Shown here: positions 7,302 to 16,298 of the stretch, piece after piece
How the letters are laid out: each line of letters begins with the position of its first letter
Position numbering within the stretch: the first letter of the stretch is position 1
NCBI GenBank assembly: GCA_022800815.1
Contig: JAAWRC010000003.1
Coordinates: 1-64,000, forward strand
Origin: Lachnospiraceae bacterium
Lineage (GTDB): Bacteria > Bacillota > Clostridia > Lachnospirales > Lachnospiraceae
Direction of reading: 5' to 3'
DNA length: 64,000 nt
Position numbers and translations under genes: made by a program
Notes under the pieces: model-generated
Databases searched by the model: none
What the model saw: the letters and a program-made list of their open reading frames with translations, nothing else
What the model was told of the DNA's origin: nothing

Positions 7302-8782
7302 TCCTGTCTGCACCTCCTGGGTTCCCTCTCCGAAAAGGAACCGCTTCTTTCCTGCGGCTGTTGCTCCCGGTACTGTTCACAGACCGACAAAAACTGCTTT
7401 GCCGCCTCTATATTTCCATAATAGTAAAAATGCGGAAATCCCGCCAGGAGATTCCCCCTGTTCACCATGCACCGCCAGCTCCGCTTCCCCGTGGGCTTTT
7501 GGGCCAGAAAGGCGTCCCCGTTCTCCGTGCTGTCCCAGTAGTGGAACTCGTGGGCAGGGAAGGAACTTCCGGCCTTTCCGAGAATCGAATCCTCCCCGGC
7601 CGTCAGGGTCACATAGCCAAACCGGGAGAGCTTCGACGTCCGGAAAGCACGCCCGGGGAGGACTCCCGCCATGGGCCAGCTCTTCCCGCCCTCGTCCTCC
7701 AGCGTCTGATGAAGATACAAGAACCCGCCGCACTCCGCCAGACAGGGAAGCCCGCTTTCAATGACTGACTTCACCGACTCCCGCATAGGGACATTCTCCG
7801 CAAGCTCCCTCGCATAAATCTCCGGATAGCCGCCGCCGAAGAGCAGGCCGCAGGCGTCCTCCGGGACCGCAGCGTCCCTGAGAGGGCTGAAAGGCACGAG
7901 CTCTGCGCCCAGCTCCTCGAGGAGCGCAAGGTTGTCCCCGTAATAAAAGTCAAAAGCCTCGTCCCTCGCCACCGCCACCTTCACCGGCCTTTTCCCGAGA
8001 AGGGGCGAAAGCTTCGGCGCCCCTCCTCCCAGGGGCGGGGCTGTCTTTGCAAGTGCGGCAAGACCGTCAAGTTCCACCGTCTCCTCAAGGATCTGCGCCA
8101 GCTTTTCAAGGCGCTCCCTCAGATCCCGGATTTCCTCCGGACGCTTTAAGCCCAGATGACGGCTCTCGAAAAGCCCCTCCGCAAGCACCGGCACGTACCC
8201 GTAAACCCTGACCGGAACCTCCTTCTCGATCAATTCCTTTAATGGCTTGTAGAGCATGGGGGACACCTGGTTCAAAATGACCCCCTTAATCTGCCGTTCC
8301 TTCTCGTATTCCACGAATCCCCGGATCAGAGGCACCACCGAACCGCTCATCCCCCGGCAGTTCACGATCAGGACCACCGGCGTTTCCGTCCACACCGCCA
8401 CCTCGCTGGTGCTGGCCCGCCTGGAAATCCCGCCGAGACCGTCAAAATAGCCCATGACCCCCTCGATCACGGAGAGGTCCGCCCCGACCGCCCTCCGTCT
8501 CAGAAGATAGCGGAGCGTGTCCCTGTCCGTGAAAAAACTGTCGAGATTTCCGGATTCCAGCCCCAGTACGCTCCTGTGGAACATGGTGTCAATATAGTCC
8601 GGCCCGCATTTAAAGGCGGCCAGCCTTCTCCCCCGCAGCTTCCAGGCCATGAGGAGGCCGCAGGTGAGCATCGTCTTTCCGCTGCCGCTGCCCGCCGCCG
8701 CCAGAAGAATCCTCGGAACCTGTCCCTCAGCGGGAACGGCCCCCCGCACAATCCCGTCTCCCTCGGAAATCCTCTCTGCCAT
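7277..8782 (-). CDS. cbiA: Cobyrinic acid a,c-diamide synthase CbiA
   Basis: ATP- and glutamine-dependent amidation of side chains a and c of cobyrinic acid. The 501-residue protein has an N-terminal dethiobiotin-synthetase-like domain with P-loop AGSGSGKTMLT and 'FKCGPDYIDTMFH', followed by 'EGVMGYFDG'. The C-terminal class I glutamine amidotransferase domain shows 'LLFGGGYPEIYA' and the nucleophile cysteine in 'CLAECGGFLYL'. Start and the preceding stop share a base (TGATG), indicating translational coupling to the cbiJET fusion. The long, arginine-rich C-terminal tail overlaps cobT. CbiP has the same architecture, but the motif set and the length match CbiA. Confidence 0.94.
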   Translation of the reverse strand: MAERISEGDGIVRGAVPAEGQVPRILLAAAGSGSGKTMLTCGLLMAWKLRGRRLAAFKCGPDYIDTMFHRSVLGLESGNLDSFFTDRDTLRYLLRRRAVGADLSVIEGVMGYFDGLGGISRRASTSEVAVWTETPVVLIVNCRGMSGSVVPLIRGFVEYEKERQIKGVILNQVSPMLYKPLKELIEKEVPVRVYGYVPVLAEGLFESRHLGLKRPEEIRDLRERLEKLAQILEETVELDGLAALAKTAPPLGGGAPKLSPLLGKRPVKVAVARDEAFDFYYGDNLALLEELGAELVPFSPLRDAAVPEDACGLLFGGGYPEIYARELAENVPMRESVKSVIESGLPCLAECGGFLYLHQTLEDEGGKSWPMAGVLPGRAFRTSKLSRFGYVTLTAGEDSILGKAGSSFPAHEFHYWDSTENGDAFLAQKPTGKRSWRCMVNRGNLLAGFPHFYYYGNIEAAKQFLSVCEQYREQQPQERSGSFSEREPRRCRQEWRVEREN

Positions 8783-10773
8783 CAGGAATCCCCCCTTCCG
8801 GAAAAACTGATAACATAGACCGGATTCATGCCCGTCATCAGCTCATAGCCGCCGAGCTTCCTGCCTCTCGCCGCCATGACCTGGGAGACGGACACGTCCT
8901 CCACCGGAAGCTCTTTCCACAGGGCCGCCGCCTCCGCCACTGTCTCCAGGGCGATGGCGTTGATCACCACCCGCGTCTGCTGGTTTTTCTCAAAAATTGC
9001 TTCGACGATCTGTCTCAGATTTCCGGCCGAGCCGCCGATGAAGGCGTGGGTCGGTGCGGGAAGCGCAAAGAACGCCTCCGGAGCCAGCCCCTCCACCACC
9101 TCCAGATTGGGAACGGCAAACTTCCTCCTGTTCTCCCGGATGAGCGCTGCCGCCTCCACCTTCCTCTCAATGGCATAGACCCTGCCGTCCGCCGCCTGGA
9201 GGGCCGCCTCCACGGAGACCGACCCGGTCCCGGCTCCAATGTCATAGACCACCGAATCCCGTTTCAGTCCCAGCCTGGAGAGGGACACCGACCGCACCTC
9301 CAGCTTGGTCATGGGAACCTCCCCGCGGATAAATTCCTCATCGGGAATTCCGTGTGTGACCGGCCGCAAGCCTCCGTCCGGGTTCTCCAAAACCGCCGCC
9401 GCCAAGGGGCCGAAGGTTCGCCCGAGAAGCTCCCCCGGCAGCCCCGAGGTGATCCGTTCCGTCTCATAGGAGAGATCCTCACCGACGGTAATCCTCACCC
9501 GGGACAGGCCGTAGTCCAGCAGTTCCCCGCAAAGGGCCTCCACGCTGCCCGCCCCGCCGAGAAGGGTAAGGACCCGCTTATTCTCCCGGACCGCCCCAAT
9601 CAGGTTCTCCGGCCGCCCGTGGACGCTCATAAGCTTCGCATTGTCCCAGGGAATGCCACATCTCGCCGCCAGATAGGTGAGCGAGGAGACCCCCGGCACG
9701 CAGATCACCTCGAATCCCCGCTCCTCGAGAAGGGGCAGCAGCTTTTTCGCCCCGCCGTAAAAGCCCAGATCCCCGGAAAAAGCCACCACGGGCCGAAGAT
9801 ACTCTCCGTGTTCCTCCAGAAAATGGACAATCTCCGTCTCCCTGTAGGCGGAAAAGGAAGGCTTTCCGAAACTGCTTAAGGCCTCCACCATCCTTCCGGC
9901 TCCGACGATCAGGTCGCAGTCCTGAAACGCCGCCCTCGCCTCCCCGGTCATCTGGGCCGCCGCCCCGGGACCAAGGGAGACGAGCCGCACCCGCCGCCTC
10001 TCCTGGCATTCCCTTTCCTCCAGCGCAAACACCTGCCGTCTTACCTGGGAAAAAGAGAGCCCCGAGGCCTCCTCCGGCCGGCCCACGACCACCACCTTTG
10101 CCCCGGCCCGCTTTGCCGCCCGGAGCTTCTCCCCGAAACCCCCGGCCCGACCGGAAGCCTTGGTCACCAGCCAGGAAATGCCGTACTCCTTCATGGTGGC
10201 GTAATTGAGCTCCTCGGAAAAAGGTCCCTGCATGCAGATCAGGTTCCGCCCGGCAAAGCCGAGGTTTCCCGCCAGAGCCACCGATTCCTCCGTGGAGAGC
10301 ACCCTCGCAAAGACACGGCTCCCGTAATCCGGAAGGGCCGTGTACTCCACAAGCTCCTTGCTGCCCGTGGAGGCCAGGATCCTTCCCTCCCGCTCTGCAA
10401 GGAATGCCACCGCCGCCCGGACGCTCCCGACGAAAAACACCTGGTCCGAGGACTCCGCCTCCACGTCCTCCCTGAGAAGCCGCAGATAGGAAAGCCCCGT
10501 CCGCTCGGACGCCTCCCGGATATTTTGGGAGACCGTCGCCGCATAAGGGTGCGTGGCATCCACCACGCAGGAAAAATCCCCTTCCCCCATCAGAGCCTCC
10601 ATCTGCCCCTCGTCAAGACGTCCCGCCAGACGGGTGATTCCTTCTCCCTCCGGGAGAAGCGTCTCCCCATATTCTGTCGCCACACAGACCGTCACCGGAA
10701 TGGCGGCCGCAAAGAGCTCCTCGGAAAGCCTTCTCCCCTCCGTCGTCCCGGCAAAAATTAGTACCTGTTTCAC
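8782..10773 (-). CDS. cbiJET: CbiJ-CbiE-CbiT fusion (precorrin-6A reductase / C5,15-methyltransferase / decarboxylase)
   Basis: One 663-residue protein carrying three consecutive pathway steps. Residues about 1-255 are CbiJ/CobK, the NAD(P)H-dependent reductase of (cobalt-)precorrin-6A, starting 'KQVLIFAGTTEGRRLSEEL' and containing 'VVDATHPYAATVS'. Residues about 262-460 are CbiE, a tetrapyrrole methylase starting 'RVRLVSLGPGAAAQMT'. Residues about 475-660 are CbiT, a SAM-dependent C15 methyltransferase/decarboxylase with 'VYDIGAGTGSVSVEAAL'. CbiE-CbiT (CobL) fusions are common; a CbiJ domain fused in front is less usual. Translation starts at a GTG that overlaps the cbiH stop (GTGA), implying coupling. 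Confidence 0.93.
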   Translation of the reverse strand: MKQVLIFAGTTEGRRLSEELFAAAIPVTVCVATEYGETLLPEGEGITRLAGRLDEGQMEALMGEGDFSCVVDATHPYAATVSQNIREASERTGLSYLRLLREDVEAESSDQVFFVGSVRAAVAFLAEREGRILASTGSKELVEYTALPDYGSRVFARVLSTEESVALAGNLGFAGRNLICMQGPFSEELNYATMKEYGISWLVTKASGRAGGFGEKLRAAKRAGAKVVVVGRPEEASGLSFSQVRRQVFALEERECQERRRVRLVSLGPGAAAQMTGEARAAFQDCDLIVGAGRMVEALSSFGKPSFSAYRETEIVHFLEEHGEYLRPVVAFSGDLGFYGGAKKLLPLLEERGFEVICVPGVSSLTYLAARCGIPWDNAKLMSVHGRPENLIGAVRENKRVLTLLGGAGSVEALCGELLDYGLSRVRITVGEDLSYETERITSGLPGELLGRTFGPLAAAVLENPDGGLRPVTHGIPDEEFIRGEVPMTKLEVRSVSLSRLGLKRDSVVYDIGAGTGSVSVEAALQAADGRVYAIERKVEAAALIRENRRKFAVPNLEVVEGLAPEAFFALPAPTHAFIGGSAGNLRQIVEAIFEKNQQTRVVINAIALETVAEAAALWKELPVEDVSVSQVMAARGRKLGGYELMTGMNPVYVISFSGRGDS

Positions 10774-11498
10774 AGAGCATACCCCCTGGGCGTCACCATC
10801 TTGTCACCGATTCGCTCCGTCTGGGAATTGCCGATCCAGACCGTCGTGAACATGTCCACCTGTGTCTCACGAAGCTCGCCGAGGGTCAGCACATGACCCT
10901 CCTCCCCCTCCCTGCCGATGTTTTTCACATAGCCGCAGACTGTCTCCGGACTCTGGTGCCTGAGAACCAGGTCACAGGCCCTCCTGAGATAATCCTTTCT
11001 CTTCTTGCTGGAGGGGTTATAGAGGCAGATGACAAAGTCTGCAGCGGCCGCATGCTCCAGGCGCTTCTCAATCTTCTCCCAGGGCGTCAGAAGGTCGCTC
11101 AGGCTGATGACGGCGAAATCATGGATCAGCGGAGCCCCAAGTACGGACGCACCGCCCGTGGCCGCCGTCACCCCTCCGATCAGCCTCAGTTCCACCTGGG
11201 GATAGCGGACCCCGATCTCGCACATGAGCCCTGTCATCCCGTAGACGCCCGCATCGCCGCTGCAGATCATGGCCACGGTCTTCCCCTCCGCCGCCTTCTT
11301 GAAGGCCAGCTCGCACCGCTCCACCTCCTTTGTCATGGGCGTCGTCAGAAATTCCTTTCCGGGAAAATGCTCCTTCACAAGGTCCACGTAGACCGTGTAC
11401 CCCACGATCACGTCACTGCCCCTTAAGGCCTCCGCCGCCTCGATGGTCATCTTCTCATAAGCGCCGGGACCGATCCCGATCACGTAAAGAGTACTCAT
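10770..11498 (-). CDS. cbiH: Precorrin-3B C17-methyltransferase CbiH
   Basis: SAM-dependent methylase that methylates C17 with ring contraction in the anaerobic corrin pathway. The 242-residue protein starts 'MSTLYVIGIGPGAYEKMT', the P-loop-like GxGPG of tetrapyrrole methylases, and has 'MICSGDAGVYGMTGLM' and 'GVTAATGGASVLGAPLIHDF', which are typical of CbiH/CobJ. A GGAGAGGGAG ribosome site precedes the ATG. It lies between cbiG and the cbiJET fusion and overlaps the latter by four bases. Confidence 0.95.
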   Translation of the reverse strand: MSTLYVIGIGPGAYEKMTIEAAEALRGSDVIVGYTVYVDLVKEHFPGKEFLTTPMTKEVERCELAFKKAAEGKTVAMICSGDAGVYGMTGLMCEIGVRYPQVELRLIGGVTAATGGASVLGAPLIHDFAVISLSDLLTPWEKIEKRLEHAAAADFVICLYNPSSKKRKDYLRRACDLVLRHQSPETVCGYVKNIGREGEEGHVLTLGELRETQVDMFTTVWIGNSQTERIGDKMVTPRGYAL

Positions 11499-11516
11499 TC
11501 CTACTCCCTCTCCTTT

Positions 11517-12659
11517 TCAAAATACCAGCTTTTTCTCTCCGGACGCCGCCGCAACGGTGACGCCGTCCCCGGCCCGCTTCGGAAAGAGCAGCCGTCCTCC
11601 TCCGCTTCCAAGGACCGCAGCCCGCTCACAGACGCAGTCCACTCCCACTGTTTTCCAGACGAAATCCGAACGGGAAAACGTTCCCGGAACCTGAAGGAGC
11701 TCCTTTCTTTCATACCAGCGAAAGGGCACGCCCAGACTCTCCGCCAGGGCGAGCAGGCCTTCCTCGTCCCGCTTGTCCTCGATGGTCGCGATCCCCGCCA
11801 GGGTCTCTGGAAAAATCCCCTCCTCCCGGAACGCCTCTAGGAGAGCGGCCATGAGGCGGTCCCTCCCGGTTCCCCGCTTACAGCCCATGCCCGCCGTCAC
11901 CGTCCTCGGAACCAGATAAAGGACCTCCCCGGCCTTCGGGGACAAAAGCCGCTCCGACACGGCCGCCTTGGGGCCGGGCTCCCGCAGAAACGCCTCCTCA
12001 TCCGTAAAGACCAGCAGTTCCTCCGGCACGCCCCCCTCCATGGAGAGGGAACTGAAAAAGGGAATCCGCTTTCCCGCAAGAACCGCCGCCGAGACCTCCT
12101 TTGCCAGCCGTCTGTCCATAACCGTAAGCCCGTTCTTCACCGCAAACACATCTACCGCGAAGACGCCGTTCACGTCCGTGGCGGTGGAAACGACTGGAAC
12201 GGCCCCGGAAAGCTTTGCCACGAGGCGGCAAAGGTCGTTGGCCCCGCCCACGTGGCCGGACAGAAGAGACACGGCAAAGGAGGCCCTCTCGTCCACCGCC
12301 ACCACTGCCGGGTCCGTAAACTTATCCCTCACGAAGGGGGCGATGGCGCGAACGGCAATCCCGCAGGCCCCCACGAAGACCAGCCCGTCATAACTGCCAA
12401 ACACCCTTCCCGTCCATTCTCCCAGGCTCTCCGTCACCGGCTCCGGACAGGCTCCTCCCGCTTCCGGCTCCAAAACAGTTTCTTCTTTCCTGTTTTCCCA
12501 AACTGCTTCCTCCGTCTCCGAAAGCTTTTCCGAAAGCCGGTCCGCCCTCTTTCGCTTCTCGAAGGAGTCCGCCCCGTGCCCCCCTTCCGCAAGGGCCTCG
12601 CAGAGGGAACGATTCAGCCTCCCTCCCCGCTCCGTAAAACTGATCACCGCAAGACGCAT
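11517..12659 (-). CDS. cbiG: Cobalt-precorrin-5A hydrolase CbiG
   Basis: Opens the delta-lactone of cobalt-precorrin-5A and releases acetaldehyde; specific to the anaerobic pathway. The start is set at 12659, where 'MRLAVISFTERG' follows a GGGAGGGAGC site; the open frame extends further but that part is the shadow of cbiF. The 380-residue protein shows 'VFVGACGIAVRAIAPFV', 'KFTDPAVVAVDE', 'SLLSGHVGGANDL' and the C-terminal 'GMGCKRGTGRDRLMAAL', all characteristic of CbiG. A low-conservation linker near residues 45-85, rich in E, R and K, separates N-terminal and central domains. Its presence argues for the oxygen-independent route. Confidence 0.95.
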   Translation of the reverse strand: MRLAVISFTERGGRLNRSLCEALAEGGHGADSFEKRKRADRLSEKLSETEEAVWENRKEETVLEPEAGGACPEPVTESLGEWTGRVFGSYDGLVFVGACGIAVRAIAPFVRDKFTDPAVVAVDERASFAVSLLSGHVGGANDLCRLVAKLSGAVPVVSTATDVNGVFAVDVFAVKNGLTVMDRRLAKEVSAAVLAGKRIPFFSSLSMEGGVPEELLVFTDEEAFLREPGPKAAVSERLLSPKAGEVLYLVPRTVTAGMGCKRGTGRDRLMAALLEAFREEGIFPETLAGIATIEDKRDEEGLLALAESLGVPFRWYERKELLQVPGTFSRSDFVWKTVGVDCVCERAAVLGSGGGRLLFPKRAGDGVTVAAASGEKKLVF

Positions 12660-12670
12660 GCTCCCTCCCG

Positions 12671-13426
12671 CTATCTGGACGCTTCCCGGAACTCCGTGGA
12701 AAAGGCCGGATTGTAGAGTTCCGAACGGTCGTACTCCCCGTCCAGCACCCGCCCCACCACGATGAGGGCCGTCTTCGTGATCTGATGTTTCCCGGCTGTC
12801 TCCTCCAGCGTCGACACGGTGCATCGGAACACCTTCTCGTCCGGCCAGGTGGCCTTATAGACGATGGCCGCAGGCGTGTCCGGTGCGAGGCCGCCCGCCA
12901 TGAGCCGCTCCGAAAGTTCCCCCAGCATTCCCGTGCTCAGAAAGATCACCATGGTGGACCTGTGGGCAGCCAGCTTCTCAATGCTCTCCGCCTCCGGAAC
13001 CGGCGTCCGTCCGGCCATGCGGGTGATAATCACCGACTGGGACACGTCCGGCAGAGTATACTCCGCATGGAGGGCGGCCGCCGCACCGCAAAAGGAACTG
13101 ACCCCGGGACAGACCTCATAGGCGATCCCTCTTTTGTCAAGCTCGTCCATCTGCTCTCTTATGGCTCCGTACAGGCAGGGGTCTCCCGTGTGGAGCCGGA
13201 CCGTGTGCTTCCCCGCCGCCTCCGCCGCCTCCACCACGGCGATGACCTCCTCTAGGGTCATATAGGCGCTGTTGTGAACCTGGCAGCCTTCCTTCTTGTA
13301 ATCCAGCAGGGCCGGATTTACCAGAGAGCCCGCATAGATGATCACGTCCGCCTCCGAGAGAAGCCGCTTTCCCCGCACCGTGATCAGATCCGCCGCACCG
13401 GAACCCGCTCCCACAAAATCAACCAT
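12671..13426 (-). CDS. cbiF: Cobalt-precorrin-4 C11-methyltransferase CbiF
   Basis: SAM-dependent tetrapyrrole methylase acting at C11. The 251-residue protein starts 'MVDFVGAGSGAADLITVRG', followed by 'IYAGSLVNPALL', 'LHTGDPCLYGAIREQM', 'CPGVSSFCGAAAAL' and 'YKATWPDEKVF', a very close match to the CbiF/CobM pattern. A GGAGG site lies at the correct distance. It overlaps the end of cbiL by eight bases and is followed eleven bases later by cbiG. Confidence 0.97.
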   Translation of the reverse strand: MVDFVGAGSGAADLITVRGKRLLSEADVIIYAGSLVNPALLDYKKEGCQVHNSAYMTLEEVIAVVEAAEAAGKHTVRLHTGDPCLYGAIREQMDELDKRGIAYEVCPGVSSFCGAAAALHAEYTLPDVSQSVIITRMAGRTPVPEAESIEKLAAHRSTMVIFLSTGMLGELSERLMAGGLAPDTPAAIVYKATWPDEKVFRCTVSTLEETAGKHQITKTALIVVGRVLDGEYDRSELYNPAFSTEFREASR

Positions 13427-14111
13427 GGTCCGCCTCCTTTACAATGAGCAGGGAGTAATACCCCGCCTCCTCGTCGATCTCCTCCGCCGAATGGAACACC
13501 CTCTCATTCTCCATCCCGCAGTTTTCCACCATATAGACCGGACATCCGGCCTCCAGAAGGTCCCGCTTCACCTGACCCATGGCCTTCCCCGATTTCATGA
13601 GCACCTTTGTGCCGGGCAGGGAAAGCGCCTCCCTTGTCCCGTAGGTGGCCGGAATCACGTGAAGCTCCTCCTTCGTCTCCACCAGGCCGATTCCCAGCCT
13701 GGCCGCCGCCGCACAGAAGGAAGGAATGCCGCTCACCAGTTCCGCCCGAAATCCTGCCGCAAGCACCCGTCTGTGAAGGTACAGATATGTCGAATAAACC
13801 GTTACGTCCCCCAGCGTCAAAAACGCCACGGTCTTACCCGTTTCCAACAGTGTGGTGATTTCCCCCGCTCCCCGGTCATGGCACTCCCGCAGGATCTTTT
13901 CATCCTTGGTCATGGGCATGTGCAGAAACAAAAACTCTTTTTCATCCAGCTCCTCCACAGCCCCCCTCGCAATCCGGTAGGCCACGCACTCCTTCGTCCT
14001 CGCCGGCAGGGCGACCACGTCCGCCTCCCGGATCACCCGGACCGCCTTAAGGGTCATAAGCTCCGGGTCCCCCGGACCGACCCCCACCCCGTACAACATT
14101 CCCTGTTCCAT
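13419..14111 (-). CDS. cbiL: Precorrin-2 C20-methyltransferase CbiL
   Basis: Methylates (cobalt-)precorrin-2 at C20, the committed step to corrins. The start at 14111 (230 residues) is preferred because the protein then begins 'MEQGMLYGVGVGPGDPELMT' as CbiL proteins do, and a GGGGGGAGA site precedes it. Other hallmarks are 'LTLGDVTVYSTYLYLH', 'SGIPSFCAAAARLGI' and 'VENCGMENERVF'. Its start lies inside the last 65 bases of cbiD, an unusually long overlap that suggests translational coupling. Confidence 0.95.
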   Translation of the reverse strand: MEQGMLYGVGVGPGDPELMTLKAVRVIREADVVALPARTKECVAYRIARGAVEELDEKEFLFLHMPMTKDEKILRECHDRGAGEITTLLETGKTVAFLTLGDVTVYSTYLYLHRRVLAAGFRAELVSGIPSFCAAAARLGIGLVETKEELHVIPATYGTREALSLPGTKVLMKSGKAMGQVKRDLLEAGCPVYMVENCGMENERVFHSAEEIDEEAGYYSLLIVKEADHG

Positions 14112-15351
14112 CGTCTCCCCCCTTTTGTTTTTTCGCACTTCTCTCCAAAAGTCCCGGTGCCCCTTCCGTCTGCCCCAAAAGCCCGTAGACATTGGAAAAA
14201 ATCATGACCTCCACTTGTAGATTTCCATCGGCCTCCGACCGGAAATTGCTTTTCGCCCGGGCCTGCAGATAAAACCCGGCCCGCTCCGTCACCTGCTCCA
14301 TGGTCCTTTCCAGGAAACCGACCTCCCGCAAGAGCCTAAGACCCTCGTCCGTGGTCGCCGCCTTAAGGATTTCCGGAAGTACCGGATAAGGCGCTCCGGC
14401 CCTGAGGGCCGCCGCCGCCAAAAGCTCCATGCGGCTGTCCGCATTTCGGGAATGGGTGTTCATGATTCCGCCGGAAAGTTTGACAAACTTCCCGACATGG
14501 CCGACAAAGAGCAGCCCCCTCGCCCCAAGCTCCGCCGCAAAGTCCACAGTCTCCCCGATGAAATTGCTGCACTTCATGGTCCGCTCCGTGTCAATGCCAA
14601 GTTCGTTCTTTGAAAAGACCGCCCCATAATTTCCCGGGATCACCACCAGATATCCATTTCCCCGCTCTAACTGCACTTTCATCTCCACTTTTATGGAATG
14701 AATCAGGGCAGATTCGCTCATGGGCTCCACAATCCCCGTGGTTCCCAAAATGGAGATTCCTCCCGTGATACCGATCCTGGGGTTGAAGGTTCTCTTTCCG
14801 ACCTCCTCTCCTTCCGGTACGAACACCGTCACCCTGAGACACCCCCGAAAGCCATGGGCCAGGCACTGCCTAAGGACCGCCTCCCGGATCATCCGCCTGG
14901 GCACCCGATTGATGGCCGCCTCCCCCACCGGCTGCTCCAGGCCCGGAAGGGTGACCCGGCCCACGCCATGGCCGCCCTCAATCACCACCTGAGGTCCTTC
15001 CGTCCGAACATTCTCCAAAAAATCTTCCGGTCTCTCCGTTCGGGTATCCCCCGGAGCCCCGGCCCCTCCGGCGTACTCCACCCGGGCACAGATCAAAAGC
15101 CCGTCTGTCACATCCGGGTCGTCCCCTCCGTCCTTGCGCACACCACAGCTCACGAAGCCCTCGCCCCTGACCGTCTCTTCCACGTCCAGACTGAGGAGGA
15201 TCCCCTTCGGCGTCATGAGTTCCGTCCGGGAAATCTCCCCTCCCCCGAGCAGCATGTCTGTCGCCGCCCCTGCCGCCGCCGCCGCCGAGGAACCGGTGGT
15301 ATAGCCGCACCGCAGCCGCTTATTCTGTTTTACCACATATTCCTCAAGCAT
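14047..15351 (-). CDS. cbiD: Cobalt-precorrin-5B C1-methyltransferase CbiD
   Basis: SAM-dependent C1 methylation specific to the anaerobic pathway. Hallmarks: 'LRCGYTTGSSAAAAAGAAT' at the N-terminus, 'NPRIGITGGISILGTTGIV' mid-protein, 'GHVGKFVKLSGGIMNTHS', and 'EVMIFSNVYGLL' near the end. I choose the ATG at 15351 with a GGACGGAG site; a GTG at 15387 overlaps the preceding stop and is less likely. The 434-residue product is longer than usual because a glycine-rich tail of about 35 residues follows the conserved region and is read through the start of cbiL. This is the first cobalamin gene of the operon. The gap to the upstream DUF2971 gene is only 32 bases, with no riboswitch. Confidence 0.95.
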   Translation of the reverse strand: MLEEYVVKQNKRLRCGYTTGSSAAAAAGAATDMLLGGGEISRTELMTPKGILLSLDVEETVRGEGFVSCGVRKDGGDDPDVTDGLLICARVEYAGGAGAPGDTRTERPEDFLENVRTEGPQVVIEGGHGVGRVTLPGLEQPVGEAAINRVPRRMIREAVLRQCLAHGFRGCLRVTVFVPEGEEVGKRTFNPRIGITGGISILGTTGIVEPMSESALIHSIKVEMKVQLERGNGYLVVIPGNYGAVFSKNELGIDTERTMKCSNFIGETVDFAAELGARGLLFVGHVGKFVKLSGGIMNTHSRNADSRMELLAAAALRAGAPYPVLPEILKAATTDEGLRLLREVGFLERTMEQVTERAGFYLQARAKSNFRSEADGNLQVEVMIFSNVYGLLGQTEGAPGLLERSAKKQKGGDDGTGNVVRGGGRSGGPGAYDP

Positions 15352-15383
15352 ACTCCGTCCTCGACAAGTTCCAGATTCCTCTT

Positions 15384-16241
15384 TCACACCGGCGGTCTGC
15401 GCAGGGGGCAGTTTGACAGGGAAACCCGCCCTGCCAGCCGTTTTAAACCGTTATCTCTGAGATAGTCATGCATGATCGGCTCGGACTGGGTCGATTCCGG
15501 CCCGATGATGATCTCCTCCACCAGATCCTCCAGTCCGATCCCGGCCTTCCCGCACATGGCCCGAAGGGCCAGCGGATAGTATTTCTTAATCCGCTCCTTC
15601 GCAATATGATAACAGGGCTTTACATCAAAATACTCTTTCCCGAAGGGCGAGAGGACCAGGCGCACTTCCCGCTCCGAGGAAAAGGACGGATGCTTGAACA
15701 CCACCGACTGAATCCAGGCATTCTTCATCGCCACCTTCAAGAGCAGACTCTTCTCCGGCTCCCCTTTTTCCTGCTTTAGAATGCGGTAAAAGACCTTCGC
15801 CAGGCGGTGGTCCGTCATATCGTCCTCATAAAAGACCGTCTGCAGGGACAATTCCCCCACCGCCAGCTTTTCCAGGAATTCTCCCCGAAAGGCAATGCAC
15901 ACGCCCCGCCCCCGGTTTCCGTACCGCTCCCATTGGGCCGCATCGTCCCGGTACAGCGAAAAACAGGCCGCATAAGCCGAATAGAAAAATTCCTTCTCGA
16001 GCTCCTCCTCGAAAAGCCGTCTGACCTTCTCCGCCCGGGAGAAATCCCCCTCCGACTCCAGTCTTTTCACCACCGCACTGCACAGGCTGCCCATAAAATG
16101 GCTCATCTCCGCCGCATCGTTCATGTTCAGGACATTGTTCACCCGCAGCTCGGCATGCCGGAGAATGCCGTCCAGCGCCTGATAGTCGGTATAATGATAA
16201 AGGATGTCTTTCCCGTAACCCGTCTCCCTGTCCTTTTCCAT
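15384..16241 (-). CDS. DUF2971 domain protein
   Basis: A 285-residue cytoplasmic protein with the DUF2971 pattern: 'ILYHYTDYQALDGIL' at the N-terminus, 'VNNVLNMNDAAEMSH', 'ACFSLYRDDAAQWERYGNRG' and 'GVCIAFRGEF'. The molecular function of the family is not established; members occur both singly and in bacterial defence or toxin contexts. No partner suggesting defence is adjacent. It sits directly upstream of cbiD (32 bases) and downstream of hflC (57 bases), on the same strand, so it may be co-transcribed with the cobalamin genes. The start has a GTGAGGG site. Confidence 0.85.
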   Translation of the reverse strand: MEKDRETGYGKDILYHYTDYQALDGILRHAELRVNNVLNMNDAAEMSHFMGSLCSAVVKRLESEGDFSRAEKVRRLFEEELEKEFFYSAYAACFSLYRDDAAQWERYGNRGRGVCIAFRGEFLEKLAVGELSLQTVFYEDDMTDHRLAKVFYRILKQEKGEPEKSLLLKVAMKNAWIQSVVFKHPSFSSEREVRLVLSPFGKEYFDVKPCYHIAKERIKKYYPLALRAMCGKAGIGLEDLVEEIIIGPESTQSEPIMHDYLRDNGLKRLAGRVSLSNCPLRRPPV

Positions 16242-16298
16242 AAGTCGCCCTCACCACAACGCATGATTGATCCGTCTGCCCTGCCGATCATTTCGTTT

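Noticed and set aside
15351-15387. GTG start at 15387 for CbiD
   Set aside because: It overlaps the upstream stop, lacks a ribosome site, and the protein from the ATG at 15351 already contains the whole conserved N-terminus.
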